Shown: one piece after another, positions 10,026 to 18,741 of the stretch | Layout of the letters: every line of letters begins with the position of its first letter | Numbering within the stretch: position 1 is the stretch's first letter | Assembly (NCBI GenBank): GCA_001768565.1 | Contig: MEOE01000016.1 | Span: forward strand, 186,001 to 250,000 | Direction: 5' to 3' | Source: Bacteroidetes bacterium GWF2_33_16 | GTDB lineage: Bacteria > Bacteroidota > Bacteroidia > Bacteroidales > UBA12077 | DNA: 64,000 nt | Program-made: the position numbers and the translations under genes | Notes under the pieces: generated by a model | The model's input: the letters and a program-made list of their open reading frames with translations, nothing else | Databases searched by the model: none | What the model was told of the DNA's origin: nothing

Positions 10026-11135
10026 ATGGAAATAATTATATCTATTAGTATCCTTGTTTTTTTATTGTATACAGCTACCATCTTTTCTTTTGCTATAGGA
10101 TGGTTAAGGATAAAGAAATTTTGTACAAAGCCAGATTTCGACAAACCCATTGTAAGCATTGTAATTGCTTGCCGCAACGAAGAAAAAAACATTACTGGTT
10201 TACTTGATTCGCTGGAAAAACAAAACTATTCAAAAGCAAATACTGAAATAATTATTGTGGATGATCACTCGGAAGATGAAACCGTTAAAATTTTGCAAAG
10301 GCAATCTAATCTTAGCATTAAGCTGCTGCATCTGCCAAATGAGGTTGCAGGAAAAAAGGAAGCTTTGCGATATGGCATAAACCTGGCACAATCAGAAATT
10401 ATTTTAACCACCGATGCCGATTGTGCGATGAAAGAAAATTGGATTACAAGCATGGTGAGTTATTATGTACAGTATAAACCTAAATTATTGGTGGCTCCGG
10501 TAATTTTATCAGAAACAAGAAATATATTTCAGAAATTCCAATCGCTTGAGTTTTTAAGTTTAATAAGCTCAGGTGCAGGAGCCATTGGTATTGGCAAACC
10601 AATTATGTGTAACGGAGCCAACCTGCTTTTTGAAAAATCAATGTATCAACATGCTTTGCTTGAAAATAATTATGTTTCAGGGGATGATATCTTTCTTTTG
10701 CTACAAATAAAAAAACAGTACCCAAAATCTATTCACTTTATTAAATCAACTGATTCAATAGTCTATACTAAGCCTGCCATATCTTTGCAGGAGTTTTTCG
10801 AACAACGTATTCGTTGGGCATCAAAAAGCAAAGCTTATCGCGATATTGATATTGTTTTTGTGGCAGTAATTGTTGCTCTTGTCAATTATATTCTTACATT
10901 TAGCTTACTTGCATCGGTATTTTATAAACACATTTTCTATTATTATCTATTTTTTTTAGTGATTAAATCTGTTATCGACCTTTCCTTACTTTATCCTTTT
11001 AATTACTTTTTTAAAAGGCATCGACTTATGTGGCTTTTTATTCCTCTGCAAATTATTTACCCATTTTATATAACTTATACCTCTATTGCAGGACTAGCAG
11101 GAAGATTTACATGGAAAAACAGGAATTTCAGATAA
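10026..11135 (+). CDS. Family 2 glycosyltransferase, membrane-bound
   Basis: This 369-aa protein has one N-terminal transmembrane helix (1-25), a cytoplasmic GT-A domain (about 35-270) and two or three C-terminal helices (about 278-355). Visible catalytic motifs are the nucleotide-binding IVDDHSED, the DxD-like TTDADC and the processive-enzyme motif QRIRW (QxxRW). The acceptor and product are unknown; envelope polysaccharide or glycolipid synthesis is the usual role. It is divergent from the Memo gene, with 108 nt between them that should hold both promoters. Confidence 0.85.
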   Translation: MEIIISISILVFLLYTATIFSFAIGWLRIKKFCTKPDFDKPIVSIVIACRNEEKNITGLLDSLEKQNYSKANTEIIIVDDHSEDETVKILQRQSNLSIKLLHLPNEVAGKKEALRYGINLAQSEIILTTDADCAMKENWITSMVSYYVQYKPKLLVAPVILSETRNIFQKFQSLEFLSLISSGAGAIGIGKPIMCNGANLLFEKSMYQHALLENNYVSGDDIFLLLQIKKQYPKSIHFIKSTDSIVYTKPAISLQEFFEQRIRWASKSKAYRDIDIVFVAVIVALVNYILTFSLLASVFYKHIFYYYLFFLVIKSVIDLSLLYPFNYFFKRHRLMWLFIPLQIIYPFYITYTSIAGLAGRFTWKNRNFR

Positions 11136-11171
11136 AATCAATAATTTTGGTAACAGATTTAAAATATCAGA

Positions 11172-12398
11172 ATGATATTCAGAAAAAGGAAAACAGAAAT
11201 TAACGAATCGCTCAATTACATTGCCTGGCAAAGGTTTAAACGGAATAAACTATCCTTGGGAGGAATGGTTTTTATTGTTTTATCTGCTATGATAGCTTTG
11301 TTTGGGTATATAATAACTCCCGATAAATCTGCTTTTGCAAATAATCAGATTCTGGAAATATCAACCCGTAAACCCGGTTTTAAAGTTCAAATGCTTAAGG
11401 TACGTAAAAATGAAATTCAGCAGAATTCTGGATTCCTTAGTACCATGTTTTTTGGTAGAATGGATACTTACAATTATATACCAATTAATTCATACCATTT
11501 CGATAGAGATAAAATTTTAATACAAGAATTTAACGACATTGAAGGCGAAGAATCGTTCTATTCGGAAATAAATATAGCTGATGTTATTTACCCATTGAAA
11601 TTTGGCGAGAAAGTAAAAATAAATAATTCACAGATTGAGTTTACCCTTGTTAATAACAAAAAAGAATCCATCGACTTAAAGCAGGCACATCAACTAATCG
11701 AAAAAGAAAATATAATTACTAAACGATTTTTACTAGGTACCGATCGATTTGGTCGCGATTTACTTAGCCGTTTGTTAATTGGTACTCGTGTGTCACTTTC
11801 GGTAGGATTTATTTCTGTTTTCATTTCATTACTTATAGGAATAACTCTTGGCTCTCTTGCAGGATTCTATAGAGGAAAAGTGGATGATTTAATTATGTGG
11901 CTTATAAATGTAATATGGTCTATTCCAACCCTTTTAATGGTAATCGCTATAACATTGGTTATTGGGAAAGGGTTCTGGCAGATATTTATTGCTGTAGGAC
12001 TTACCATGTGGGTTGAAGTGGCTCGTGTTGTTCGCGGACAAGTATTAAGTATTCGGGAAAAAGAATATGTTGAAGCGGCTCGTGCATTAGGATTTAGTAA
12101 CCGAAGAATAATATTCCGACATATCCTTCCAAATGTTATGAGTCCGGTAATTATTATTTCTGCAGCAAATTTTGCAACTGCTATTCTGCTCGAGGCAGGA
12201 TTGAGCTTCTTGGGAATTGGTGTTCAGCCACCAGTTCCATCATGGGGAACAATGATAAAAGAACATTATGGATATATTATAATGGACAAAGCTTACCTTG
12301 CTATTTTGCCCGGGCTGGCTATTATGTTTCTGGTTCTTTCCTTTACTCTTGTGGGTAATGGATTAAGAGATGCCTTGGATACAAAAGGGAGTAATTAG
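11172..12398 (+). CDS. ABC transporter inner-membrane permease, DppC/OppC type
   Basis: This 408-aa permease has a first helix near residues 28-50, a periplasmic region of about 130 residues, then the binding-protein-dependent transport domain (about 190-400, five helices). The coupling EAA loop is visible as ARALGFSNRRIIFRHILPN. The N-terminal WQRFKRNKLSLGG is typical of DppC/OppC. Di- or oligopeptide (or nickel) uptake is the family role. No substrate-binding protein, second permease or ATPase is next to it, so its partners must be elsewhere. The extended N-terminal periplasmic insert is longer than in E. coli DppC and is common in Bacteroidetes. Confidence 0.88.
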   Translation: MIFRKRKTEINESLNYIAWQRFKRNKLSLGGMVFIVLSAMIALFGYIITPDKSAFANNQILEISTRKPGFKVQMLKVRKNEIQQNSGFLSTMFFGRMDTYNYIPINSYHFDRDKILIQEFNDIEGEESFYSEINIADVIYPLKFGEKVKINNSQIEFTLVNNKKESIDLKQAHQLIEKENIITKRFLLGTDRFGRDLLSRLLIGTRVSLSVGFISVFISLLIGITLGSLAGFYRGKVDDLIMWLINVIWSIPTLLMVIAITLVIGKGFWQIFIAVGLTMWVEVARVVRGQVLSIREKEYVEAARALGFSNRRIIFRHILPNVMSPVIIISAANFATAILLEAGLSFLGIGVQPPVPSWGTMIKEHYGYIIMDKAYLAILPGLAIMFLVLSFTLVGNGLRDALDTKGSN

Positions 12399-12448
12399 AC
12401 ACAATTAGTAGTCGTCATACCCTTGGTAGATAAATTTATAACAAAAAT

Positions 12449-12472
12449 GGCACTCGTTTGAAAACGAGTGCC
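12449..12472. terminator. Perfect hairpin between convergent genes
   Basis: GGCACTCGTTT (12449-12459) pairs perfectly with AAACGAGTGCC (12462-12472). Read on the minus strand it is followed by ATTTTTG, so it fits a terminator for the ABC permease gene ending at 12510. The plus-strand side lacks a U run. Confidence 0.8.
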
Positions 12473-12509
12473 AGCAAAATTATCATTCTATTAAAAAGTA
12501 AAAACTTTT

Positions 12510-13340
12510 CTACAAATTCTTCTTATTCAATAAATAAGTTGAAATACCTAAAAAAACGAGAATATAAATAACGGCCAATCCAACATTCAGGCCTTTGCTT
12601 AGCGGTTCTATTGTTAGTCCAATTTCCTGAAAATCCAAAGCACTTGTACCCGTTGATGTGTTAATTGTATTTTCTGATGTCATTGTTAAAAACTCAGGCA
12701 TAGGAGTTAAATTTGCTATGATTTTTATTGGAAAATACCTGCGAGCATGAGCTTCGAAAATCCATCGTATAATAGGCTCTATCGGGAAAAAATAAAGAAT
12801 AAACATAATTATTGACAATGCATTATTCCTGAATATAATTGCCATTAATAAGCCTAAACACATGTATCCCAAGGCCTGAATAAAATAAATCAGGAGCACA
12901 TACGACCTACCAAATATGGCATTTAGACTATAATCGTCGCTATTTATTAATCCAAACAACATTACTGCAATTAAGACCATTAAAAAGGTATAAACGGCAA
13001 TTGAGAAAATCAATATCAGCTTCCCACGTAATAAATCATTGCGACTTAATCCATCAATAACATTCTGTCTGAAGGTGCGATACGAAAACTCATTCCCAAC
13101 CAGCAATATCACAACAATGGCCAAAAAAAGGTTAAACCAGCTTGCTACCCATGGAAAAAACTGCCATATATTCGGAAACTGGTAGAGTTTCTTTATCGAA
13201 AATCCCGGAATACTAAATTGCACTTGCGATACAATAAGTACAACCAGAAAAAATAATAAAAAATGAATGATCATTAATGTTTTAAATGCCGGGTATGATA
13301 AGGCTTTTATTTTTTCTATCTGAAATAATTTTTTTAACAT
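12510..13340 (-). CDS. ABC-2 type transporter permease subunit
   Basis: The protein has 276 aa and six predicted membrane helices, with a short cytoplasmic N-terminus and a lumenal loop between the last two helices. The segment NEFSYRTFRQNVIDGLSR, after helix 2, matches the conserved coupling region of ABC-2 (GldF/NatB-like) permeases. The ATPase is encoded immediately upstream (13364-14251), and the two probably form a homodimeric exporter. The substrate is unknown. Confidence 0.85.
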   Translation of the reverse strand: MLKKLFQIEKIKALSYPAFKTLMIIHFLLFFLVVLIVSQVQFSIPGFSIKKLYQFPNIWQFFPWVASWFNLFLAIVVILLVGNEFSYRTFRQNVIDGLSRNDLLRGKLILIFSIAVYTFLMVLIAVMLFGLINSDDYSLNAIFGRSYVLLIYFIQALGYMCLGLLMAIIFRNNALSIIMFILYFFPIEPIIRWIFEAHARRYFPIKIIANLTPMPEFLTMTSENTINTSTGTSALDFQEIGLTIEPLSKGLNVGLAVIYILVFLGISTYLLNKKNL

Positions 13341-13363
13341 TTTATGTCGATTTTTTTATTTTA

Positions 13364-14251
13364 TTACTTAACCAACTCTAGAAATTGTGCTTCGAGACTT
13401 TGTTTTCTAAGCATAATTTTCGAAAGTACAAATCCTTTCTCAAAGCAGAATTTATTTAATTCTGATGCCGAAAAAGGTTTTTTAAGTACAACCGACAAAT
13501 CATCTTCTACTTTAGTAACACGAGAAACCATTTCTGCCATTTGAAGTGCTGAAAACAACTCATCCTGATTTGTACTCTGAATAAAAACAAGATCTTCGGT
13601 AGTTAATAATTCGCCTACTCGTCCATTCGCAATTAGATCGCCTGATTTAAGAATCGCTACATGAGAACAAACCTTTTCGACCTCATCAAGAATATGACTT
13701 GCCAGAATTATCGTTTTTCCTTTAGCTGCCTGCGATTGAATAATACTTCGAACTTCTGCAAAACCTTCGGGATCGAGCCCATTGGTAGGTTCGTCTAAAA
13801 CCAGAACTTCTGGATCGCCAATAAGAACTGACGCTATAGCCATTCGCTGTTTCATACCCAATGACAGAGTTCCAAAATTTGTATGTTTGCGTTTTAGGAG
13901 ATTCGCTACTCCCAATGCATAATTGATACTTTCTTCTGATGCATTTTTAATTTTTGCAGCAATCAGCAAATTTTCAAACAGGGTTAAATAAGGGTAGAAA
14001 TTCGGCGTTTCAATTAACGATCCTATTTTCTGTCGGGCTTCCTTTTGCAGGGTATTACCGAACCATTTAAAATCGCCACCATTGGCATTTAAAACACCAA
14101 GAATTACAGCAAGCGTTGTCGTTTTTCCACTCCCATTTGGGCCCAACAGACCATATACTTCACCCCTATTTACAGAAAATGAAACATTTCGAACCGCTTC
14201 CAAACCCCCATAATTCTTACTTAAATTATTTACTTCCAGTACTTTTTCCAC
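13364..14251 (-). CDS. ABC transporter ATP-binding protein, ABC-2 exporter type
   Basis: The 295-aa ATPase has Walker A GLLGPNGSGKTTT (about 33-45), signature LSLGMKQRMAI, Walker B VLVLDEPTNGLDP and the switch His in ILASHILDEV. The C-terminal 70 residues (about 220-295) form the extra domain seen in CcmA/NatA-like exporters. The signature has LSLGM instead of LSGGQ, which is frequent in this subfamily. It is the first gene of a two-gene operon with the permease; the gap is 23 nt. Confidence 0.9.
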   Translation of the reverse strand: MEKVLEVNNLSKNYGGLEAVRNVSFSVNRGEVYGLLGPNGSGKTTTLAVILGVLNANGGDFKWFGNTLQKEARQKIGSLIETPNFYPYLTLFENLLIAAKIKNASEESINYALGVANLLKRKHTNFGTLSLGMKQRMAIASVLIGDPEVLVLDEPTNGLDPEGFAEVRSIIQSQAAKGKTIILASHILDEVEKVCSHVAILKSGDLIANGRVGELLTTEDLVFIQSTNQDELFSALQMAEMVSRVTKVEDDLSVVLKKPFSASELNKFCFEKGFVLSKIMLRKQSLEAQFLELVK

Positions 14252-14335
14252 TATAATATGGTTTAATGTTCAACAATAAAGGAACTAACTTAAAAGCATG
14301 TATTTTGTTCATATTTTTGCTACGCAAGAAAAAAG

Positions 14336-14409
14336 TTCGACAGGCTCAATATGACAACATAATAAAATTATCATATTACACTGTGAATTGTCATCCTGAG
14401 CTTGTCGAA
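14336..14409. repeat. Long imperfect inverted repeat, interspersed-repeat type
   Basis: TTCGACAGGCTCAATATGAC (from 14336, arm to 14357) is complementary at 19 of 22 positions to the arm at 14388-14409, which includes CATCCTGAGCTTGTCGAA. The CCTGAGCTTGTCGAAGG core is a motif I recall as an interspersed repeat in Bacteroidetes genomes. It lies in the gap between recQ and the ABC operon and probably has no coding role. Confidence 0.65.
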
Positions 14410-14434
14410 GGGTGACAAAGTGTAGATATAAAAA

Positions 14435-14458
14435 AAGAGGCTTTTAAGACCGCCTCTT
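14435..14458 (-). terminator. Rho-independent terminator of recQ
   Basis: The arms AAGAGGC (14435-14441) and GCCTCTT (14452-14458) form a hairpin. On the minus strand the hairpin is followed by a run of seven T residues, as expected for an intrinsic terminator about 40 nt downstream of the recQ stop. Confidence 0.85.
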
Positions 14459-14498
14459 CGAAATTATAATTTTTTTATTATATAATCCATTATTTAAA

Positions 14499-16703
14499 TT
14501 AATTTCCAAGCTCAGAGAAAAATTTAATCCGAACTAGCCTGATTTCTTCTTCTGAATATTGATCTTCACCAAGCTCCTCGAGTGCAGCATCTATTGATTC
14601 TGTCTCGGCTTCTTCTCGGAAGTACTCAAAAATATCTTCCTGCTTATCTTCGTCAATAACTTCGTTTATGTAATAATCGATATTTAGTTTGGTTCCCGAT
14701 TGTACAATAGATTCTATTTCATCTAACAATTCAGCCATACTCAATCCTTTAGCATTGGCAATATCGTCTAACGACATTTGTCTGTCGATGCTTTGAATAA
14801 TATAAACCTTTAACCCGGATTTATTGACTACCGATTTTACAACCATATCCTGAGGTCTGATAATCTCCTTCTCATCGACATACTTTTTGATAAGTTCAAT
14901 AAATTCTTTGCCGTATTTCTGTGCTTTGCCAGAACCAACTCCAACAATTCGAGTCATCTCATCCTGAGTAATCGGATATTGAATGGCCATATCTTCAAGT
15001 GAAGGATCCTGGAAAATAACAAATGGAGGAAGATTCATATTTTTAGCAACCTTTTTTCTAAGGTCCTTAAGTATATTAAACAACTCCGAATCGACAGCAC
15101 CTGATTTTCCGGCACCACCCCTTCCTTCAATATCATCATCGTCAGCTTCGAAATCATGATCTTTACTCAACATAAACGTTACAGGGTTATCCATGTAATC
15201 TTTACCTCGTTGATTAACTTTTAGTAAACCATAATTTTCGATATCCTTATCAACAAATCCGGCTACCAAGGCTTGTCTTATAACAGCATTCCAGTATTTT
15301 GGGTCGTGCTCAGAGCCATGACCAAATATTTCAAGCTCATGATGTTTATATGATTTTATTGCGGAATTCTTTACTCCTGCTAAAACATTTGCAACATGCT
15401 CCGACTTAAATTTTTCTTTAACATCAATAATTGCCTGCAATGCAAGAACAATATCTTCCATTCCATCAAACTGTTCTTTTGGATGATTACAGTTGTCGCA
15501 GTTTTCGCAGTTTTCTTCTGTATATTCCTCACCAAAATAGTGCAGCAACATTTTACGTCGACAAATAGATGATTCAGCATAGGCAACTGTTTCCAGAAGT
15601 AATTGCTTCCCTATTTCCTGTTCAGCAAGAGGTTTGCCTTGCATAAACTTTTCAAGCTTCTGAATATCTTTATAACTATAAAACGAAACGCATTTACCTT
15701 CACCACCATCTCTCCCTGCACGACCAGTTTCCTGGTAATAACCTTCTAAGCTTTTGGGTACATCATTATGAATTACAAACCGAACATCAGGCTTGTCTAT
15801 ACCCATACCAAAAGCAATAGTTGCAACTATTACATCAACATCTTCCATTAAAAACTTATCCTGATTAAGACTCCTGGTTGATGCATCCATCCCCGCATGG
15901 TATGGCAACGCTTTAATCCCATTTACTTGTAATGCTTCGGCTACTTCTTCAACCTTTTTACGACTTAAACAATATACAATACCAGATTTACCAGAATTAT
16001 TCTTAATAAATTTTATAATTTCTTTTGTAGCATCAATTTTTGGTCGTACCTCATAATAAAGGTTTTCGCGATTAAACGATGATTTAAATACTTGGGCATC
16101 CATCATCTCCAGGTTTTTCTGTATATCGCTTTGCACCTTAGGAGTTGCAGTAGCAGTAAGAGCCATTATTGGGGCTTTGCCAATTTTATTTACAATGGGT
16201 CTTATTCGCCTATATTCAGGTCTGAAATCATGTCCCCATTCCGAAATACAATGTGCCTCATCAACAGCATAAAAAGATATAGTAATTTGTTTTAGAAAAT
16301 CAATGTTTTCTTCTTTTGTTAATGATTCAGGAGCTACATATAGCAATTTTGTTTTACCTCTAATAACATCCTGCTTAACCATTTGCATCTGTGTTTTTGT
16401 AAGCGAGGAATTTAAAAAGTGTGCAACACCATCTTCGGTGCTAAAGCCACGCATAGCATCAACCTGGTTTTTCATCAGGGCAATTAAAGGTGAAATTACA
16501 ATTGCCGTGCCCTCCATTATTAAAGATGGCAATTGGTAACATAACGATTTGCCTCCACCGGTTGGCATCAAAACGAACGAATCATTTCCATTAAGAACAT
16601 TACGAATAACAACCTCTTGGTTGCCTTTAAACGAATCAAATCCAAAATATTTTTTAAGGTATTCTTTCAACGAAACTTCTGCACCTAAACTCATATCAAT
16701 CAA
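14499..16703 (-). CDS. recQ: ATP-dependent DNA helicase RecQ
   Basis: This 734-aa 3'-5' helicase acts in recombination and repair. Motif I is MPTGGGKSLCYQ, motif II VDEAHCISEWGHDFRPEY, motif VI QETGRAGRDG. The RecQ zinc site is visible as CRRKMLLHYFGE, then CENCDNC. A winged-helix region follows, then an HRDC domain (about 530-620, with the GVGSGKAQKYG element). The last 100 residues form an extra C-terminal domain with acidic character, as is usual in Bacteroidetes RecQ. The true start may be the ATG three codons in (MSLGAEV). Its own terminator lies at 14435. Confidence 0.95.
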   Translation of the reverse strand: MIDMSLGAEVSLKEYLKKYFGFDSFKGNQEVVIRNVLNGNDSFVLMPTGGGKSLCYQLPSLIMEGTAIVISPLIALMKNQVDAMRGFSTEDGVAHFLNSSLTKTQMQMVKQDVIRGKTKLLYVAPESLTKEENIDFLKQITISFYAVDEAHCISEWGHDFRPEYRRIRPIVNKIGKAPIMALTATATPKVQSDIQKNLEMMDAQVFKSSFNRENLYYEVRPKIDATKEIIKFIKNNSGKSGIVYCLSRKKVEEVAEALQVNGIKALPYHAGMDASTRSLNQDKFLMEDVDVIVATIAFGMGIDKPDVRFVIHNDVPKSLEGYYQETGRAGRDGGEGKCVSFYSYKDIQKLEKFMQGKPLAEQEIGKQLLLETVAYAESSICRRKMLLHYFGEEYTEENCENCDNCNHPKEQFDGMEDIVLALQAIIDVKEKFKSEHVANVLAGVKNSAIKSYKHHELEIFGHGSEHDPKYWNAVIRQALVAGFVDKDIENYGLLKVNQRGKDYMDNPVTFMLSKDHDFEADDDDIEGRGGAGKSGAVDSELFNILKDLRKKVAKNMNLPPFVIFQDPSLEDMAIQYPITQDEMTRIVGVGSGKAQKYGKEFIELIKKYVDEKEIIRPQDMVVKSVVNKSGLKVYIIQSIDRQMSLDDIANAKGLSMAELLDEIESIVQSGTKLNIDYYINEVIDEDKQEDIFEYFREEAETESIDAALEELGEDQYSEEEIRLVRIKFFSELGN

Positions 16704-16830
16704 TAATAAATTTTAAATTCAAAACTTTAAATAAGTAATCCTGCTAATAAATATTATCACCTCGTATTTAGTTTGGTTTATTTTAGCAGATGTTTTGCAT
16801 CAATCCTATTTAGATTATTCCAAAATTAAA

Positions 16831-16838
16831 TACATTTG
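16831..16838 (+). promoter_or_regulatory. Promoter -7 box upstream of kdsD
   Basis: TACATTTG matches TAnnTTTG and lies 97 nt upstream of the kdsD start codon. The -33 partner is weak. It would drive the kdsD-tatC envelope block. Confidence 0.45.
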
Positions 16839-16934
16839 TATATAAATTTACGATTTTTTTTTAAAATTAACTTAATTATTCTTTCTAAATTATATATAAA
16901 TTAATGAACACCACAACTCAAGAAATATAAACCC

Positions 16935-17891
16935 ATGGATATTATAAAGTTAGCCAAAGAAACCATTTTACAGGAAGCAGAATCGATTAAGAAATTAGCC
17001 GATTATATCGATCAGGATTTTGAGAAAGTTGTAAAATTAATTTTTAAAAGTAAAGGTAGGGTTATTGTAACCGGCATAGGAAAAAGCGCCAACATTGCCA
17101 ATAAAATTGTAGCCACCTTAAACTCTACAGGAACACCTGCGATTTTTATGCATGCTGCCGATGCTATTCATGGAGATTTAGGCATTGTGCAGGGAGACGA
17201 CATCGTTATTTGTATATCAAAAAGTGGAAATACTCCTGAGATTAAAGTTCTGGTTCCTCTTATTAAAAGTCGTGGAAATGCACTTGTAGGAATGGTTTCG
17301 AGTGTCGATTCATTTTTAGGAAAAAATGCCGATTACGTATTAAAATCAACAATTGAAAAAGAAGCATGTCCGAACAATTTGGCTCCCACATCAAGCACCA
17401 CAGCGCAATTGGTAATTGGCGATGCACTTGCAGTTTGTTTACTTGATTATCGTGGTTTTTCGACCGAAGATTTTGCCAAATATCATCCTGGTGGTGCATT
17501 AGGGAAAAAACTTTATATGCGGGTTAGCGATTTATATAAAAACAATGAAGTTCCAAAAGTTTCTTTAACAGAGAATGTTAGAAATGTTATTATCGAAATA
17601 AGCTCAAAAAGACTAGGTGCTACAGCCGTTTTGACCAATTCAGGTGATTTGGCCGGAATAATTACAGATGGTGATATTCGAAGAATGCTTCAGAAAAATG
17701 AGAGGATTGAGACTCTAACAGCTAAAGATATTTTATCGCCTAATCCAAAAACAATAGATAAAGACGAACTTGCTATTAACGCTTTTCAACTTATGGAAAA
17801 CAATAATATTACTCAGCTTGTTGTAACAAGTAAAAAGAAATATGTAGGCATTGTTCATATTCATGATATCCTGAAGGAGGGAATTGTTTAA
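16935..17891 (+). CDS. kdsD: D-arabinose-5-phosphate isomerase, KpsF/GutQ family
   Basis: The 318-aa enzyme interconverts ribulose-5-phosphate and arabinose-5-phosphate, the first committed step towards KDO for lipopolysaccharide. The SIS domain (about 30-180) contains GIGKSANIANK, the HAADAIHGDLG active-site segment and SKSGNTPE. Two CBS domains follow (about 205-318). It starts an envelope gene block: tatC lies 10 nt downstream and lptB further on, which fits the LPS assignment. Confidence 0.93.
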   Translation: MDIIKLAKETILQEAESIKKLADYIDQDFEKVVKLIFKSKGRVIVTGIGKSANIANKIVATLNSTGTPAIFMHAADAIHGDLGIVQGDDIVICISKSGNTPEIKVLVPLIKSRGNALVGMVSSVDSFLGKNADYVLKSTIEKEACPNNLAPTSSTTAQLVIGDALAVCLLDYRGFSTEDFAKYHPGGALGKKLYMRVSDLYKNNEVPKVSLTENVRNVIIEISSKRLGATAVLTNSGDLAGIITDGDIRRMLQKNERIETLTAKDILSPNPKTIDKDELAINAFQLMENNNITQLVVTSKKKYVGIVHIHDILKEGIV

Positions 17892-17901
17892 AATTTAACT
17901 G

Positions 17902-18699
17902 ATGGCAGAAGAAAAAAAGGAACTAACCTTTCTTGAGCATCTTGAAGAATTACGCTGGCATTTAGTGAGATCCGCTTTTGCAATAGTCATTTTAGCCATC
18001 GCAGCTTTCATTTTTAAAGATATATTATTCGACAAGATTATTTTAGCTCCCAAAAGTCCTGATTTTATAACTAATAAATGGTTATGCGAATTTGGAAAAT
18101 GGATGGATATAACTGCTTTATGTATTAATGCAGAACCCTTTCAACTTATAAATATAAATTTAACCGGTCAGTTTACAACACACATCAATATTTCACTTAT
18201 TGCTGGATTAATTCTAGCCTTTCCATATGTTTTCTGGGAAATATGGCGTTTTATTAAACCTGCTTTATACGAAAAAGAATTGAAACATACGCAAGGAGCT
18301 GTTTTGGTTAGCTCCTCGCTTTTTTTAACAGGTATTTTATTCGGATATTTTTTAATTGTTCCTTTATCACTAAATTTTCTTGGCTCATATCAGGTGAGTA
18401 GCGATGTTTTGAACCAAATCAATCTGAAATCATATATTTCAACTATTACTTCCATTTCTCTTGCTGGAGGAATAGCATTTGAACTACCCATACTAATTTA
18501 TATATTAAGTAAAGCAGGCCTGGTTAGTTCATCCTTCCTGAAAAAGTACCGACGACACTCAATCATAGTAATTTTAATTATTTCTGCAATTATTACCCCT
18601 CCTGATATCTTTAGTCAGATTCTAGTAGCTTTACCTTTATTTGCTCTTTATGAAGTTGGCATTGTAATTGCTAAAAATATTGAGCGAAAAAATAAATAA
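17902..18699 (+). CDS. tatC: Twin-arginine translocase subunit TatC
   Basis: This 265-aa inner-membrane protein has six helices. The conserved cytoplasmic N-terminus LEHLEELRWHLVRSA and the FEFP-like segment (AFELPI) near helix 4-5 are present. TatC binds the twin-arginine signal peptide. No tatA/tatB gene is adjacent. A loop insert around residues 50-80 (between helix 1 and the GQFTTHINIS segment) is typical of Bacteroidetes TatC. Confidence 0.93.
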   Translation: MAEEKKELTFLEHLEELRWHLVRSAFAIVILAIAAFIFKDILFDKIILAPKSPDFITNKWLCEFGKWMDITALCINAEPFQLININLTGQFTTHINISLIAGLILAFPYVFWEIWRFIKPALYEKELKHTQGAVLVSSSLFLTGILFGYFLIVPLSLNFLGSYQVSSDVLNQINLKSYISTITSISLAGGIAFELPILIYILSKAGLVSSSFLKKYRRHSIIVILIISAIITPPDIFSQILVALPLFALYEVGIVIAKNIERKNK

Positions 18700-18741
18700 T
18701 CCCCGAAAACTGTTTACATTTATTTTGATTTATTTAACCTC

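Noticed and set aside
14336..14409. Terminator or small RNA
   Set aside because: The inverted repeat has a 30-nt loop and no T run; a typical interspersed repeat is the simpler explanation.
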